From positions 1 to 7,239 of the forward strand of contig DPYO01000229.1 of NCBI GenBank assembly GCA_003535775.1: a stretch of DNA of 7,239 nt, given 5' to 3'. The position numbers and the translations under genes were made by a program. The notes below the pieces were generated by a model. That model ran no database searches and was not told the DNA's origin. It saw only the letters and a list, made by a program, of their open reading frames with translations. This document shows positions 1 to 6,096 of the stretch, piece by piece (the stretch's first letter is position 1; each line of letters begins with the position of its first letter). Source of the DNA: Fidelibacterota bacterium. GTDB lineage: Bacteria; Fidelibacterota; Marinisomatia; Marinisomatales; UBA8229.

Positions 1-1
1 C

Positions 2-625
2 GTTTCTGAATCCATTGGCTGGCTGGGAGATCGATCAACATACATTATCGGTAGTTATGAATGTTATAATCTTGGTGAAGATACTGCTTCCTGGTCTCCT
101 TCATTGGAGACGGCTTTTCACTGGCAGGGTTTTGTTTCTGAGAATACAGTCACTGATACCATAGCCTGTTTGTCAGATGAAATAGACCTGACACTAGCGT
201 ACACCGATGGCTGGAACTTAATCGGTTTACCCGTTGTTCCTGAAAATGGCAATTACCTGGCTTTATTTCCTGAAGCGCTGGAAAACACCCTGTATTCATT
301 TGACGGTGGAAGTTATGTGAACACTGTGGAATTAAATCCAGGGATTGGATATTGGCTGAGGTTTAACAATCCAGGATCTGAAATTGTTTCAGGAACAGTC
401 ATCAATGCAATGACTCTAACCCTTCAAGAGGGCTGGAACCTGGTTTCCGGCATTACGTATGCTGTGGAAATAGAAACTATCTCAGATCCGGAGGGATTGA
501 TTATTTCCGGAACGATATACGGTTTTGATGGAAGCTATGTTCCCGCGGAGGTGCTTGAGCCGGGGAAGGGATATTGGCTCCGGAGCAGCGGTGATGGGGT
601 AATCACCTTGTCCATCGTTCAGTAA
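2..625 (+). CDS. C-terminal part of a probable secreted protein with duplicated GWNL/GYWLR domain (5' end outside window)
   Basis: The frame is open from the window edge to TAA at 623-625, so this is the last ~207 residues of a longer protein. A TTG at 104 could be mistaken for the start, but the frame continues upstream without a stop (reading ...GWLGDRSTYIIGSYE...), so I treat the gene as 5'-truncated by the window. The visible part holds two tandem copies of a 52-residue unit. Each begins GWNL, has a central FDG-SYV segment and ends GYWLR. Short beta-type linkers (LTL...) precede each copy. Composition is rich in G, S, T, N and aromatics with almost no Lys, typical of extracellular beta-sandwich modules. 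No catalytic motif, membrane anchor or sorting signal is visible, and the protein simply ends ITLSIVQ. Similar GWNL-type C-terminal modules occur in large exported proteins of marine FCB-type bacteria (family memory, not checked). Function unknown. It is not obviously part of the downstream operon, being separated by two RNA genes. Confidence 0.75.
   Translation, partial: VSESIGWLGDRSTYIIGSYECYNLGEDTASWSPSLETAFHWQGFVSENTVTDTIACLSDEIDLTLAYTDGWNLIGLPVVPENGNYLALFPEALENTLYSFDGGSYVNTVELNPGIGYWLRFNNPGSEIVSGTVINAMTLTLQEGWNLVSGITYAVEIETISDPEGLIISGTIYGFDGSYVPAEVLEPGKGYWLRSSGDGVITLSIVQ
209..364 (+). repeat. Protein-level tandem repeat, copy 1 (52 residues)
   Basis: First copy of a 52-residue unit, from GWNLIGLPVV to GYWLRF. 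It aligns end to end with the copy at 431-586. Shared positions are GWNL at the start, a central FDG followed by SYV, E-L-x-PG near the end, and GYWLR. The DNA has diverged, so this is an old domain duplication rather than a recent DNA repeat. Confidence 0.7.
431..586 (+). repeat. Protein-level tandem repeat, copy 2 (52 residues)
   Basis: Second copy, from GWNLVSGITY to GYWLRS. It has exactly the same length as copy 1 (156 bases) and starts 222 bases (74 codons) after it. The N-terminal third differs most, while the FDG-SYV core and the PG-GYWLR end are conserved. Confidence 0.7.
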
Positions 626-676
626 GAATCTGAATTTTACCGGGTAGGAATATTTTACAGGTGTTTTCCGTTCTCT

Positions 677-706
677 TTGGAATCCGTTCAATAAAACTTC
701 TAAATT
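677..706 (+). promoter_or_regulatory. Weak candidate sigma-70-type promoter for tRNA-Ala/SRP RNA
   Basis: TTGGAA (677-682) and TAAATT (701-706), 18 bases apart, each match four of six consensus positions. Transcription would start around 713, a few bases before the tRNA. A better -10-like TATATT at 711-716 lies too close to the tRNA 5' end to act as its promoter. The stretch is AT-rich, so chance matches are likely. Nothing else is evident between 626 and 719, and no clear terminator follows the upstream gene. Confidence 0.25.
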
Positions 707-719
707 CGATTATATTTTT

Positions 720-792
720 GGGGCCGTAGCTCAGTTGGGAGAGCGCAGCGTTCGCAATGCTGAGGTCGAGGGTTCGACCCCCTTCGGCTCCA
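720..792 (+). tRNA. tRNA-Ala, anticodon CGC
   Basis: A complete 73-base cloverleaf. The acceptor stem GGGGCCG (720-726) pairs with CGGCTCC (785-791), including a G.U pair at position 3-70, the alanine identity element for alanyl-tRNA synthetase. The D stem is GCTC/GAGC (729-732, 741-744). The anticodon stem is CAGCG (746-750) with TGCTG (758-762), closing on a G.U pair. The anticodon loop TTCGCAA (751-757) gives anticodon CGC at 753-755, reading GCG. The T arm is GAGGG, TTCGACC, CCCTT (768-784). The discriminator base is A792. The 3' CCA is not encoded (CAA follows), so it must be added by CCA nucleotidyltransferase. Confidence 0.96.
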
Positions 793-810
793 CAATATCA
801 CGGGAAAATT

Positions 811-1079
811 GGTCGTGCTGGATGGGGAGGTAGCGGTGCCCTGTAACCTGCAACCCGCTCTAGCAGGGTTAAAGACATGATGAGATGTTTTCTGCGTTGA
901 TTCAGAAGAATAAGTGGTGTTGAAATTTCAATCCATTGCAATGGTGCTACTGTGAACCCCGTCAGGCCCGGAAGGGAGCAGCGGTAATCAACTGGCATCA
1001 TGTGCCGATGGACCATGGAATGGAGCTAACTGTCCTGTCTGGATTGACTGCAAGAGATAACGAATCGTGGCGCACGGCC
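811..1079 (+). ncRNA. ffs: Signal recognition particle RNA, large bacterial type with Alu domain
   Basis: RNA scaffold of the signal recognition particle, which binds Ffh and targets nascent membrane and secreted proteins to FtsY and the translocon. The S-domain hallmark is at 961-982: GTCAGG, CCC, a GGAA tetraloop (970-973), GGG, AGCAGC, which is the Ffh-binding hairpin with its asymmetric internal loop. The 5' region (about 825-871) carries the Alu-domain signature of large bacterial SRP RNAs: GGGGAGGTAGCGGTGCC, then the conserved TGTAACC, then CCCGCTCTAGCAGGGTT. The two ends close the molecule: GGTCGTGC (811-818) pairs with GCGCACGGCC (1070-1079 region; 8 pairs counted from 811-1079 to 818-1072, with one G.U). 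The length of ~269 bases matches Bacillus/Thermotoga-type SRP RNA rather than the ~114-base 4.5S RNA. It lies 18 bases after tRNA-Ala, so the two are probably co-transcribed. The exact ends are inferred from pairing. Confidence 0.95.
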
Positions 1080-1086
1080 ATTTTTT
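1067..1086 (+). terminator. Intrinsic terminator at the 3' end of SRP RNA
   Basis: GTGGC (1067-1071), loop GCACG (1072-1076), and GCCAT (1077-1081) form a five-pair hairpin (outermost pair G.U) followed directly by Ts up to 1086. The same bases 1072-1079 also form the closing helix of the mature SRP RNA with 811-818, so the two folds are mutually exclusive. Confidence 0.6.
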
Positions 1087-1128
1087 AGAATTTTATAGAT
1101 TTATTCACACTCCGAAATTCTTTTTCCG

Positions 1129-1157
1129 TTGTAGTTTACGCATTGAATTTTTATGAA
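1129..1157 (+). promoter_or_regulatory. Very weak candidate promoter for the dnaX operon
   Basis: If the SRP terminator works, the dnaX transcript must start between 1087 and 1177. The best spaced pair I see is TTGTAG (1129-1134), 17 bases, TATGAA (1152-1157), matching three and four of six consensus positions. The region is AT-rich and the call is low confidence. No Shine-Dalgarno is visible before the dnaX ATG. Confidence 0.2.
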
Positions 1158-1165
1158 AATTTAAT
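1142..1165 (+). repeat. AT-rich imperfect palindrome in the dnaX leader
   Basis: ATTGAATTTT (1142-1151), a TATG loop, and AAAATTTAAT (1156-1165) are inverted copies with a single G.T position. The element ends 12 bases before the dnaX start codon. It could be a protein-binding site or a weak mRNA hairpin near the ribosome entry site. AT-rich sequence makes a chance origin quite possible. Confidence 0.35.
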
Positions 1166-1177
1166 GAATATTACCTG

Positions 1178-2887
1178 ATGCCATACCAAGTATTATCTCT
1201 GAAGTGGCGCCCCCAGACATTTAAAGAGGTTGTTGGCCAGGAGCATGTAACTCATACCTTAACCAATGCGTTCAAGAAGGACCGTGTTGCCCAGGCCTAC
1301 CTATTTACAGGTCCAAGAGGGGTGGGAAAAACAACTACGGCGCGTTTAGTTTCCAAAGCTCTGAACTGCCTTAAGACCCCGGGTGATTTTTGTAACAGCT
1401 GTTCAAACTGCATGGAAATCACCGATGGCCGGAACATGGATGTTTTGGAAATTGACGGTGCTTCAAACCGGGGGATTGATGAAATTCGTAATCTTCGGGA
1501 AATGATTCAATATACACCCATGAATTCCCAATACAAAATTTTCATTATTGATGAAGTCCACATGCTCACGACCCAGGCGTTTAATGCCCTCCTCCGCACC
1601 TTAGAGGAGCCTCCAAAACATGGGAAGTTTGTCCTGGCAACTACAGATATTCAAAAAGTTCCTGCTACAATTATTTCCCGGTGCCAGCGGTTTGATTTTA
1701 ACAGGATCACTGCCTCAAATATCATAGACCACGTTGGAACTATTTTAGATTCTGAAAATGTATCTATTGATGATGAATCTGTGAAAGCCCTTGCTTCCAA
1801 AGCTGATGGAAGTATGCGGGATGCCCTGAGCATTCTTGACCAGCTTATTGCATATTGCGGTGAAAAAATTACCTTTGTTGACTCTACAGTTGTCATGGGA
1901 TTAATTCCCCATGATACTTTTTTCAATGTAACGAAGGCATTGAAGGCGAAAGATGTAAAATTGATTGTTCAGCTTCTCCATGATACAAGGATGCTGGGAA
2001 TATCAGCTGGAGAAATGGCCATTGGGTTCAATAAACATATTCGAAACCTGTTGCTGGCTTCTGTACCGGGTGCTTTAGATATTTATGATTTGAACCTGGA
2101 ATTAAAAGAGCGCTATGAACTTGTTTCCAAAGAATGGGACCGGAGAGATCTTTTAAGAATAGCTGAAATTTTGACAGATATGGAAGCAAAAATTCATCGG
2201 GCAGCTCAACCGTATATTCTCCTGGAAATGATGTGTTTGAAACTCCTTGAAATGGATTCTACAGTATCATTGGAAAACCTGTTAAAGCAATTGAAACCCT
2301 CCATCCAATCTGAAGCAAATGATACTTCGGCGGTTTCACAGCCATCCGTGCCGTATGAAAAAGACCCACAGAAATCTGCGTTTGTCCATGAGGTCCAAGG
2401 GAAAACAGAGGATAAAAATCCCCCGGAAGAATTGGCTGTGTTCCCGGAAGCAGGGGTGAAGTTTCAGAAAGAGGAAGCGGGCAAGGAATCAGATCCAGTG
2501 AACAGGAATTCAATAAGCCTGGAGGAAGTTCAATCGGCCTGGGGTGAGATTACCAAAGAAGTATCAGCAAGCCGCCCCTCCATTGGAACGATTCTGGAAC
2601 ATTGTATGGTAAACAAAGTACATGGAAAAGTATTGGAAGTGGTCATGACAGGCCAGCCAAAGTTTAATTTAAACCTCTTGGAGAAAAATAAAAAATTGAT
2701 AGAAGTTCAGGTTGAAAAATCTATTGAAAAATCAGTTATTCTCAGATTTAAAATTAATGATAAAGTAGAAAGTATTTCAACCGATAGTACTAATAATATT
2801 GAAGAACAGAATGAGAATAATGCCCCCAAAAAAGACCCGGCTTTATTACAAATAATCGAACGGTTTGATGGGGAAATAATAACTTAG
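1178..2887 (+). CDS. dnaX: DNA polymerase III subunit gamma/tau
   Basis: ATPase subunit of the DNA polymerase III clamp loader. It assembles with delta and delta' to load the beta clamp, and tau also links polymerase cores at the fork. The AAA+ module occupies about residues 1-240: Walker A GPRGVGKTT (45-53), a zinc-binding set C64, C72, C75, C78, Walker B IIDEVH (123-128), sensor-1 region LATTD (153-157) and the SRC arginine-finger motif (167-169). The collar domain III runs to about residue 370. A charged, low-complexity linker with many E, K, S and P (about 375-445) follows, and then a C-terminal tau-like domain (about 450-569). At 569 residues it is a normal tau length. ATG at 1178 gives the canonical N-terminus (MPYQVLSLKWRPQTF) although no Shine-Dalgarno precedes it. 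It is the first gene of the conserved dnaX-ybaB-recR cluster, with 9 bases to the next start. No classic A-AAA-AAG frameshift site is present in the linker, but an A6 run occurs at 2690-2695. Confidence 0.97.
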   Translation: MPYQVLSLKWRPQTFKEVVGQEHVTHTLTNAFKKDRVAQAYLFTGPRGVGKTTTARLVSKALNCLKTPGDFCNSCSNCMEITDGRNMDVLEIDGASNRGIDEIRNLREMIQYTPMNSQYKIFIIDEVHMLTTQAFNALLRTLEEPPKHGKFVLATTDIQKVPATIISRCQRFDFNRITASNIIDHVGTILDSENVSIDDESVKALASKADGSMRDALSILDQLIAYCGEKITFVDSTVVMGLIPHDTFFNVTKALKAKDVKLIVQLLHDTRMLGISAGEMAIGFNKHIRNLLLASVPGALDIYDLNLELKERYELVSKEWDRRDLLRIAEILTDMEAKIHRAAQPYILLEMMCLKLLEMDSTVSLENLLKQLKPSIQSEANDTSAVSQPSVPYEKDPQKSAFVHEVQGKTEDKNPPEELAVFPEAGVKFQKEEAGKESDPVNRNSISLEEVQSAWGEITKEVSASRPSIGTILEHCMVNKVHGKVLEVVMTGQPKFNLNLLEKNKKLIEVQVEKSIEKSVILRFKINDKVESISTDSTNNIEEQNENNAPKKDPALLQIIERFDGEIIT

Positions 2888-2890
2888 GAG
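2886..2890 (+). promoter_or_regulatory. Ribosome binding site for ybaB
   Basis: AGGAG overlaps the dnaX stop codon and stands 6 bases before ATG 2897. It fixes that start and allows translation to be coupled to dnaX. Confidence 0.75.
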
Positions 2891-2896
2891 TTAGAG

Positions 2897-3223
2897 ATGT
2901 TTAATAAAGGCAATATGACCGGAATGCTGAAACAGGCCCGGGAAATTCAGAAAAAAATTGAAGATGTCCAATCAGAGCTTGAAGACCTGGTGGTTGAAGC
3001 AAACTCAGGTGGCGGTATGGTGAAAGTAGTTGCCAATGGAAAACAGGAGATTTTAGACTTAACAATTGATCCCGGAGCCTTGAAAGAAGAGAAAGAACTG
3101 CTTGAAGACTTGATTATTTCCGCTGTAAATAAAGCTCTCACTCAGTCACAGGAAGAGAGTCAAAACAGAATGAATGCCGTTACGGGAAATATGCTGGGTG
3201 GAATGAAAATTCCTGGAATGTAG
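2897..3223 (+). CDS. ybaB: Nucleoid-associated protein, YbaB/EbfC family
   Basis: A small DNA-binding protein that forms a tweezer-like dimer and coats the nucleoid. Genes of this family sit between dnaX and recR in very many bacteria, as here. At 108 residues it has the usual family length. The N-terminal helix (about 5-35: MLKQAREIQKKIEDVQSEL) has the typical heptad-like spacing. It is followed by the beta-sheet core with the family pattern GGGMVKVVANGKQEILDLTIDP (about 38-59), a second long helix (about 65-95), and a flexible Gly/Met-rich tail ending GGMKIPGM. It has a good Shine-Dalgarno, and its stop is separated from recR by a single base, so both are surely on one transcript. Its precise role beyond DNA binding is unsettled in the family. 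Confidence 0.95.
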   Translation: MFNKGNMTGMLKQAREIQKKIEDVQSELEDLVVEANSGGGMVKVVANGKQEILDLTIDPGALKEEKELLEDLIISAVNKALTQSQEESQNRMNAVTGNMLGGMKIPGM

Positions 3224-3224
3224 A

Positions 3225-3818
3225 ATGGAATCATATCCACAAAGTGTTGAACGCCTGATCAGTGAATTTGCAAAATTTCCAGGTATTGGAAAGAAAACAG
3301 CTCAGCGCATGGCATTTCATATCCTGATGTCCAACAATGAACATTCTGCTCATCTGGCACAGGCTGTTATGGACGTCAAGACGAAGATTTTGTTATGTTC
3401 TGCCTGCGGTGGGATCACCGAGGATGATCCCTGTCATATCTGCTCCGATCCAAGGCGGGACAAAAATCTGATTTGTATTGTTGAAGATCCAGCGGACATT
3501 TATGCTTTTGAACGAATGGGTATTTTTAGGGGTTTGTACCATGTTCTTGGCGGAGTTATTTCTCCCCTGGATGGAATCGGTCCGGACAGTTTAACTATCG
3601 ATCGGCTTTTAACACGTATTCAAGAAGGTATGGAAATAATTCTTGCCACGAATGCCAGCATTGAAGGCGATACTACGGCACTTTATCTTGGAAAAATATT
3701 GAACAAAAAAGGAGTGAAAGTGACCCGGCTTGCTAGGGGAATTCCAGTTGGTGGAGAACTTGAGTACATCGATGAGGCCACCCTCCAGAGGGCAATAGAA
3801 GGGAGGACACAATTATAG
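3225..3818 (+). CDS. recR: Recombination mediator protein RecR
   Basis: Works with RecO (and RecF) to load RecA onto SSB-coated single-stranded DNA at gaps, and forms ring-shaped oligomers that encircle DNA. The N-terminal helix-hairpin-helix includes FPGIGKKTAQRMAFH (18-32). The C4 zinc finger uses C58, C61, C70 and C73. A Toprim domain follows from about residue 80 (ICIVEDPADI, 83-92) to about 172, and the C-terminal GIPVGGELEYIDEATL segment is the typical RecR ending. At 197 residues it is full length. ATG 3225 lies one base after the ybaB stop with no convincing Shine-Dalgarno, suggesting translational coupling. The 3' end carries the ribosome binding site of pgsA, and the TAG stop (3816-3818) overlaps or abuts the inferred pgsA start. 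Confidence 0.97.
   Translation: MESYPQSVERLISEFAKFPGIGKKTAQRMAFHILMSNNEHSAHLAQAVMDVKTKILLCSACGGITEDDPCHICSDPRRDKNLICIVEDPADIYAFERMGIFRGLYHVLGGVISPLDGIGPDSLTIDRLLTRIQEGMEIILATNASIEGDTTALYLGKILNKKGVKVTRLARGIPVGGELEYIDEATLQRAIEGRTQL
3801..3806 (+). promoter_or_regulatory. Strong Shine-Dalgarno for pgsA, decides its start
   Basis: GGGAGG inside the recR 3' end is the strongest ribosome binding site in this part of the window. It is 5 bases before ATT 3812 and 8 bases before ATA 3815, and 125 bases before the first canonical start (GTG 3932). This argues that translation begins at 3812 or 3815. Confidence 0.7.
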
Positions 3819-4414
3819 TCAACCTTCCCAATCTTCTCACATTTTTCAGGATTGTCCTGACACCATTTTTTATTATCTGCCTTTTCTACGAGCATCCCTA
3901 TTCTAATTTATGGGCATTATCTATATTTATTGTGGCTTCCATTACAGACGCCTATGATGGATACTTTGCCCGGAAATATAATCTTGTGACTGCACAGGGT
4001 CGTTTTTTAGATCCTCTGGCTGATAAAATCTTGGTTTCATCTGCTTTTATTTCATTTGCAGTTTTGGGTGTGGTGGAATACTGGATGGTTTCCCTGATTA
4101 TTTTCAGAGATCTTTTTGTCACTGGATTGCGGATGGTTATGGAAAAAAATGGGTTTACAATGCTTACCAGTAAGATTGCGAAAGCAAAAACTGCCATTCA
4201 GATCACGATAATAATTTTTATCCTGCTTTTTATTGGATTGAAGGGAATTCCTTTTGAATGGTTGAGATTTGAATGGTTGAAAGTTCTGTTTGGAATTATT
4301 TTGAAATATCGGATTATCTACTATCTAACCTTAATTGTAACTATATTTACCATCTGGACTGGAATTTCATATTTGTATAATAACCGTGCTGCTATTCGTA
4401 AGTTCACGTCCTGA
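3812..4414 (+). CDS. pgsA: CDP-diacylglycerol--glycerol-3-phosphate 3-phosphatidyltransferase, apparent non-AUG start
   Basis: Integral membrane enzyme that makes phosphatidylglycerol phosphate from CDP-diacylglycerol and sn-glycerol 3-phosphate, the committed step to phosphatidylglycerol and cardiolipin. The CDP-alcohol phosphotransferase motif is complete: D46, D49-G50, A53-R54, G63, D67, D71 (numbered from 3812). Several hydrophobic helices are visible, including one at about 14-26 and others through 160-195. The start is unusual. The conserved N-terminus NLPNLLTFFRI is encoded in frame (3821-3853) and directly follows GGGAGG, but no ATG, GTG or TTG exists in frame after the stop at 3773 until GTG 3932. 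Starting there would delete the first membrane helix and leave the catalytic motif only six residues from the N-terminus. I therefore place the start at ATT 3812 (200 residues), with ATA 3815 nearly as likely. Both overlap the recR stop. A sequence error changing ATG to ATA is another explanation. Family certain apart from substrate (phosphatidylserine-synthase-like relatives exist), with the pgpA neighbour supporting PgsA. Confidence 0.88.
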   Translation: MIVNLPNLLTFFRIVLTPFFIICLFYEHPYSNLWALSIFIVASITDAYDGYFARKYNLVTAQGRFLDPLADKILVSSAFISFAVLGVVEYWMVSLIIFRDLFVTGLRMVMEKNGFTMLTSKIAKAKTAIQITIIIFILLFIGLKGIPFEWLRFEWLKVLFGIILKYRIIYYLTLIVTIFTIWTGISYLYNNRAAIRKFTS

Positions 4415-4423
4415 ACTATTTCT

Positions 4424-4879
4424 GTGAACAAAGAACAATTGTCCGACTGGATTGCCACATGTTGTAAGGTCGGTACGCTTCCAATTGCACCGGGAACCTG
4501 GGGGAGCCTGGCTGCAGTATCTGTTTGGTTTTTAGTGATTAATTACATTACACCAATATATTTTATTCTTTTAACTTCTATAATATTTACAATTGGAGTA
4601 ATTACATCAACTATAGTGTCAAGAGACCTTTCTTCCCCTGACCCATCAAGAGTTGTCATTGATGAATGGGTGGGACAGTGGATTGCATTATTTTTTATTC
4701 CAAAGTCACTTTATTATGGACTGCTATCCTTTGTACTATTCCGGATCTTTGATATTTGGAAACCGCTGTATATCAAGCAAATGGAAAAATATTCCGGGGG
4801 ATTTGGAATTATGATGGATGACGTGGGAGCAGGTGTTGCAGCGCTAATTTTAACACATGTGATTTTATTACTATTATGA
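4424..4879 (+). CDS. pgpA: Phosphatidylglycerophosphatase A
   Basis: Membrane phosphatase that removes the phosphate from phosphatidylglycerol phosphate, the product of the upstream pgsA, to give phosphatidylglycerol. PgpA-family signatures are all present: GTLPIAPGTWGS (17-28), VVIDEWVGQWIAL (77-89) with acidic D80 and E81, FRIFDIWKP (106-114), and GGFGIMMDDVGAG (125-137) with D132 and D133. Hydrophobic stretches lie at about 29-65, 86-107 and 138-151. At 151 residues it is close to the usual ~160. GTG at 4424 is chosen because it gives the expected short N-terminus before the first signature. No Shine-Dalgarno is evident, and the start is 9 bases after the pgsA stop, so it may depend on coupling. 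Its stop shares ATGA (4876-4879) with the cinA start. Confidence 0.95.
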   Translation: MNKEQLSDWIATCCKVGTLPIAPGTWGSLAAVSVWFLVINYITPIYFILLTSIIFTIGVITSTIVSRDLSSPDPSRVVIDEWVGQWIALFFIPKSLYYGLLSFVLFRIFDIWKPLYIKQMEKYSGGFGIMMDDVGAGVAALILTHVILLLL

Positions 4880-6096
4880 AGGCGGGATTACTCACAATTG
4901 GGAATGAATTACTTTCAGGATTTACTGTAAATACAAACGCATCGTGGATAGGTTTAAAATTAGGAAAAATTGGAATTGAGATAACAGTCCATCATACAAT
5001 ACAGGATAATAAAAGTAAAATAATTTTTGAATTAGAAAAATTATCTGAAATGGCTTCAACTGTTATTGTAACCGGAGGATTGGGTCCTACTCATGATGAT
5101 GTGACTGCTTCCGCATTTTACTCATATTTTGAAGATTCTCCCATCTTTGATGAAAACTATTGGAATGATTTAACAGATCGGTTTTCCAAAATAAATTATA
5201 AAATTCCTGATATGAATCGAAACCAGGCGATGAAACCCGAAAAAGGTGAAGTCATTCAAAACGAGTTAGGGTCAGCAAGGGGATTGTATTTCAAAAAAGG
5301 TGGCTGCCATTTTTTTGCTCTACCGGGAGTTCCCAAAGAAATGAAAGCCATGCTAAATAATTCAGTTATTCCAATTTTGAAGAACCAGGTTACGAATCCA
5401 TTAATTACCAGGACAATTCGAACTACCGGCATTCCAGAATCAGCCCTGGCGGAAAAAATCAATAAAAATATAAATATTCATCATTCTCAATGTTCAGTTG
5501 CATTTTTGCCAAAATTAACTGGAGTGGATATTCGTTTGTTTTGTCGGGATATAAAAATAATACAGGATATGGAAGAGAATCTTACACCTGTGATTGAGAA
5601 ATATGTATATGGATACGACGATGTATCACTGGAGGAAGTTGTGGGAAATCGATTGAGTGAATTGGGGTTGACTCTTGCTACAGCCGAATCGTGCACAGGA
5701 GGTTTGCTTGGTCACAGGATCACAGGTGTTTCAGGTAGTTCCAATTATTATCTGGGGGGGATTATTTCATACAACAACGAGGCAAAGATGGAACTTTTGG
5801 GTGTGAAAAAGAAGACGCTGGAAACATTTGGTGCAGTAAGTGAAGAAACGGTGAGAGAAATGGCCCAGGGTGTACAATCCCTGTTTAAATCTGATTTGGG
5901 AATTTCCATTTCAGGGATTGCTGGCCCCACGGGAGGTACTCCTGAAAAACCGGTTGGCCTTATTTATATCGGGTTGAGCTTTGGGAAAGAAGTTGCCGTA
6001 AAGAAATTTAATTTTTTTCATGACAGGGATTCTAATAAACGAATCAGTAGTCAGGTAGCATTGAATATGATTAGACTTGCATTGAAAAATGAGTGA
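4876..6096 (+). CDS. cinA: CinA family protein: MoCF-type domain fused to nicotinamide-nucleotide amidohydrolase (PncC) domain
   Basis: A two-domain CinA. The N-terminal COG1058 domain (about 1-170) has the molybdopterin-binding-like fold, with TIGNELLSG (7-15) and the conserved VTGGLGPTHDDVT (65-77). In characterised relatives it acts as an ADP-ribose pyrophosphatase. The C-terminal PncC domain (about 250-406) deamidates NMN to nicotinic acid mononucleotide, recycling NMN released, for example, by NAD-dependent DNA ligase. Its landmarks are TAESCTGG (269-276) with probable nucleophile S272, SYNNEAK (298-304) with Y299 and K304, and SGIAGPTGG (346-354). The 406 residues are normal for the full-length fusion. 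It starts on the ATGA overlap with pgpA and overlaps thpR by 8 bases. The name reflects its competence-induced link to recA in Streptococcus and Bacillus. Here too it lies just upstream of recA, separated only by thpR. No direct competence role is shown by this sequence. Confidence 0.95.
   Translation: MKAGLLTIGNELLSGFTVNTNASWIGLKLGKIGIEITVHHTIQDNKSKIIFELEKLSEMASTVIVTGGLGPTHDDVTASAFYSYFEDSPIFDENYWNDLTDRFSKINYKIPDMNRNQAMKPEKGEVIQNELGSARGLYFKKGGCHFFALPGVPKEMKAMLNNSVIPILKNQVTNPLITRTIRTTGIPESALAEKINKNINIHHSQCSVAFLPKLTGVDIRLFCRDIKIIQDMEENLTPVIEKYVYGYDDVSLEEVVGNRLSELGLTLATAESCTGGLLGHRITGVSGSSNYYLGGIISYNNEAKMELLGVKKKTLETFGAVSEETVREMAQGVQSLFKSDLGISISGIAGPTGGTPEKPVGLIYIGLSFGKEVAVKKFNFFHDRDSNKRISSQVALNMIRLALKNE

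Noticed and set aside
104..106. TTG as start of the first gene
   Set aside because: The frame stays open to the window edge with similar composition and no ribosome binding site precedes this TTG, so the gene more likely begins outside the window.
661..690. Possible terminator after the first gene
   Set aside because: Only a four-pair TTCC/GGAA match with no following T-run. Not a credible hairpin.
711..716. TATATT as -10 box of the tRNA
   Set aside because: It ends three bases before the tRNA, so transcription would begin inside the mature tRNA.
798..1016. Reverse-strand 72-codon open frame
   Set aside because: It lies within the SRP RNA gene, and its sequence is explained by the conserved RNA. 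No ribosome binding site or protein-like pattern.
3932..3934. GTG as start of pgsA
   Set aside because: It would drop the conserved NLPNLLT..R segment and first membrane helix, has no Shine-Dalgarno, and leaves a 113-base gap after recR in an otherwise gapless operon.
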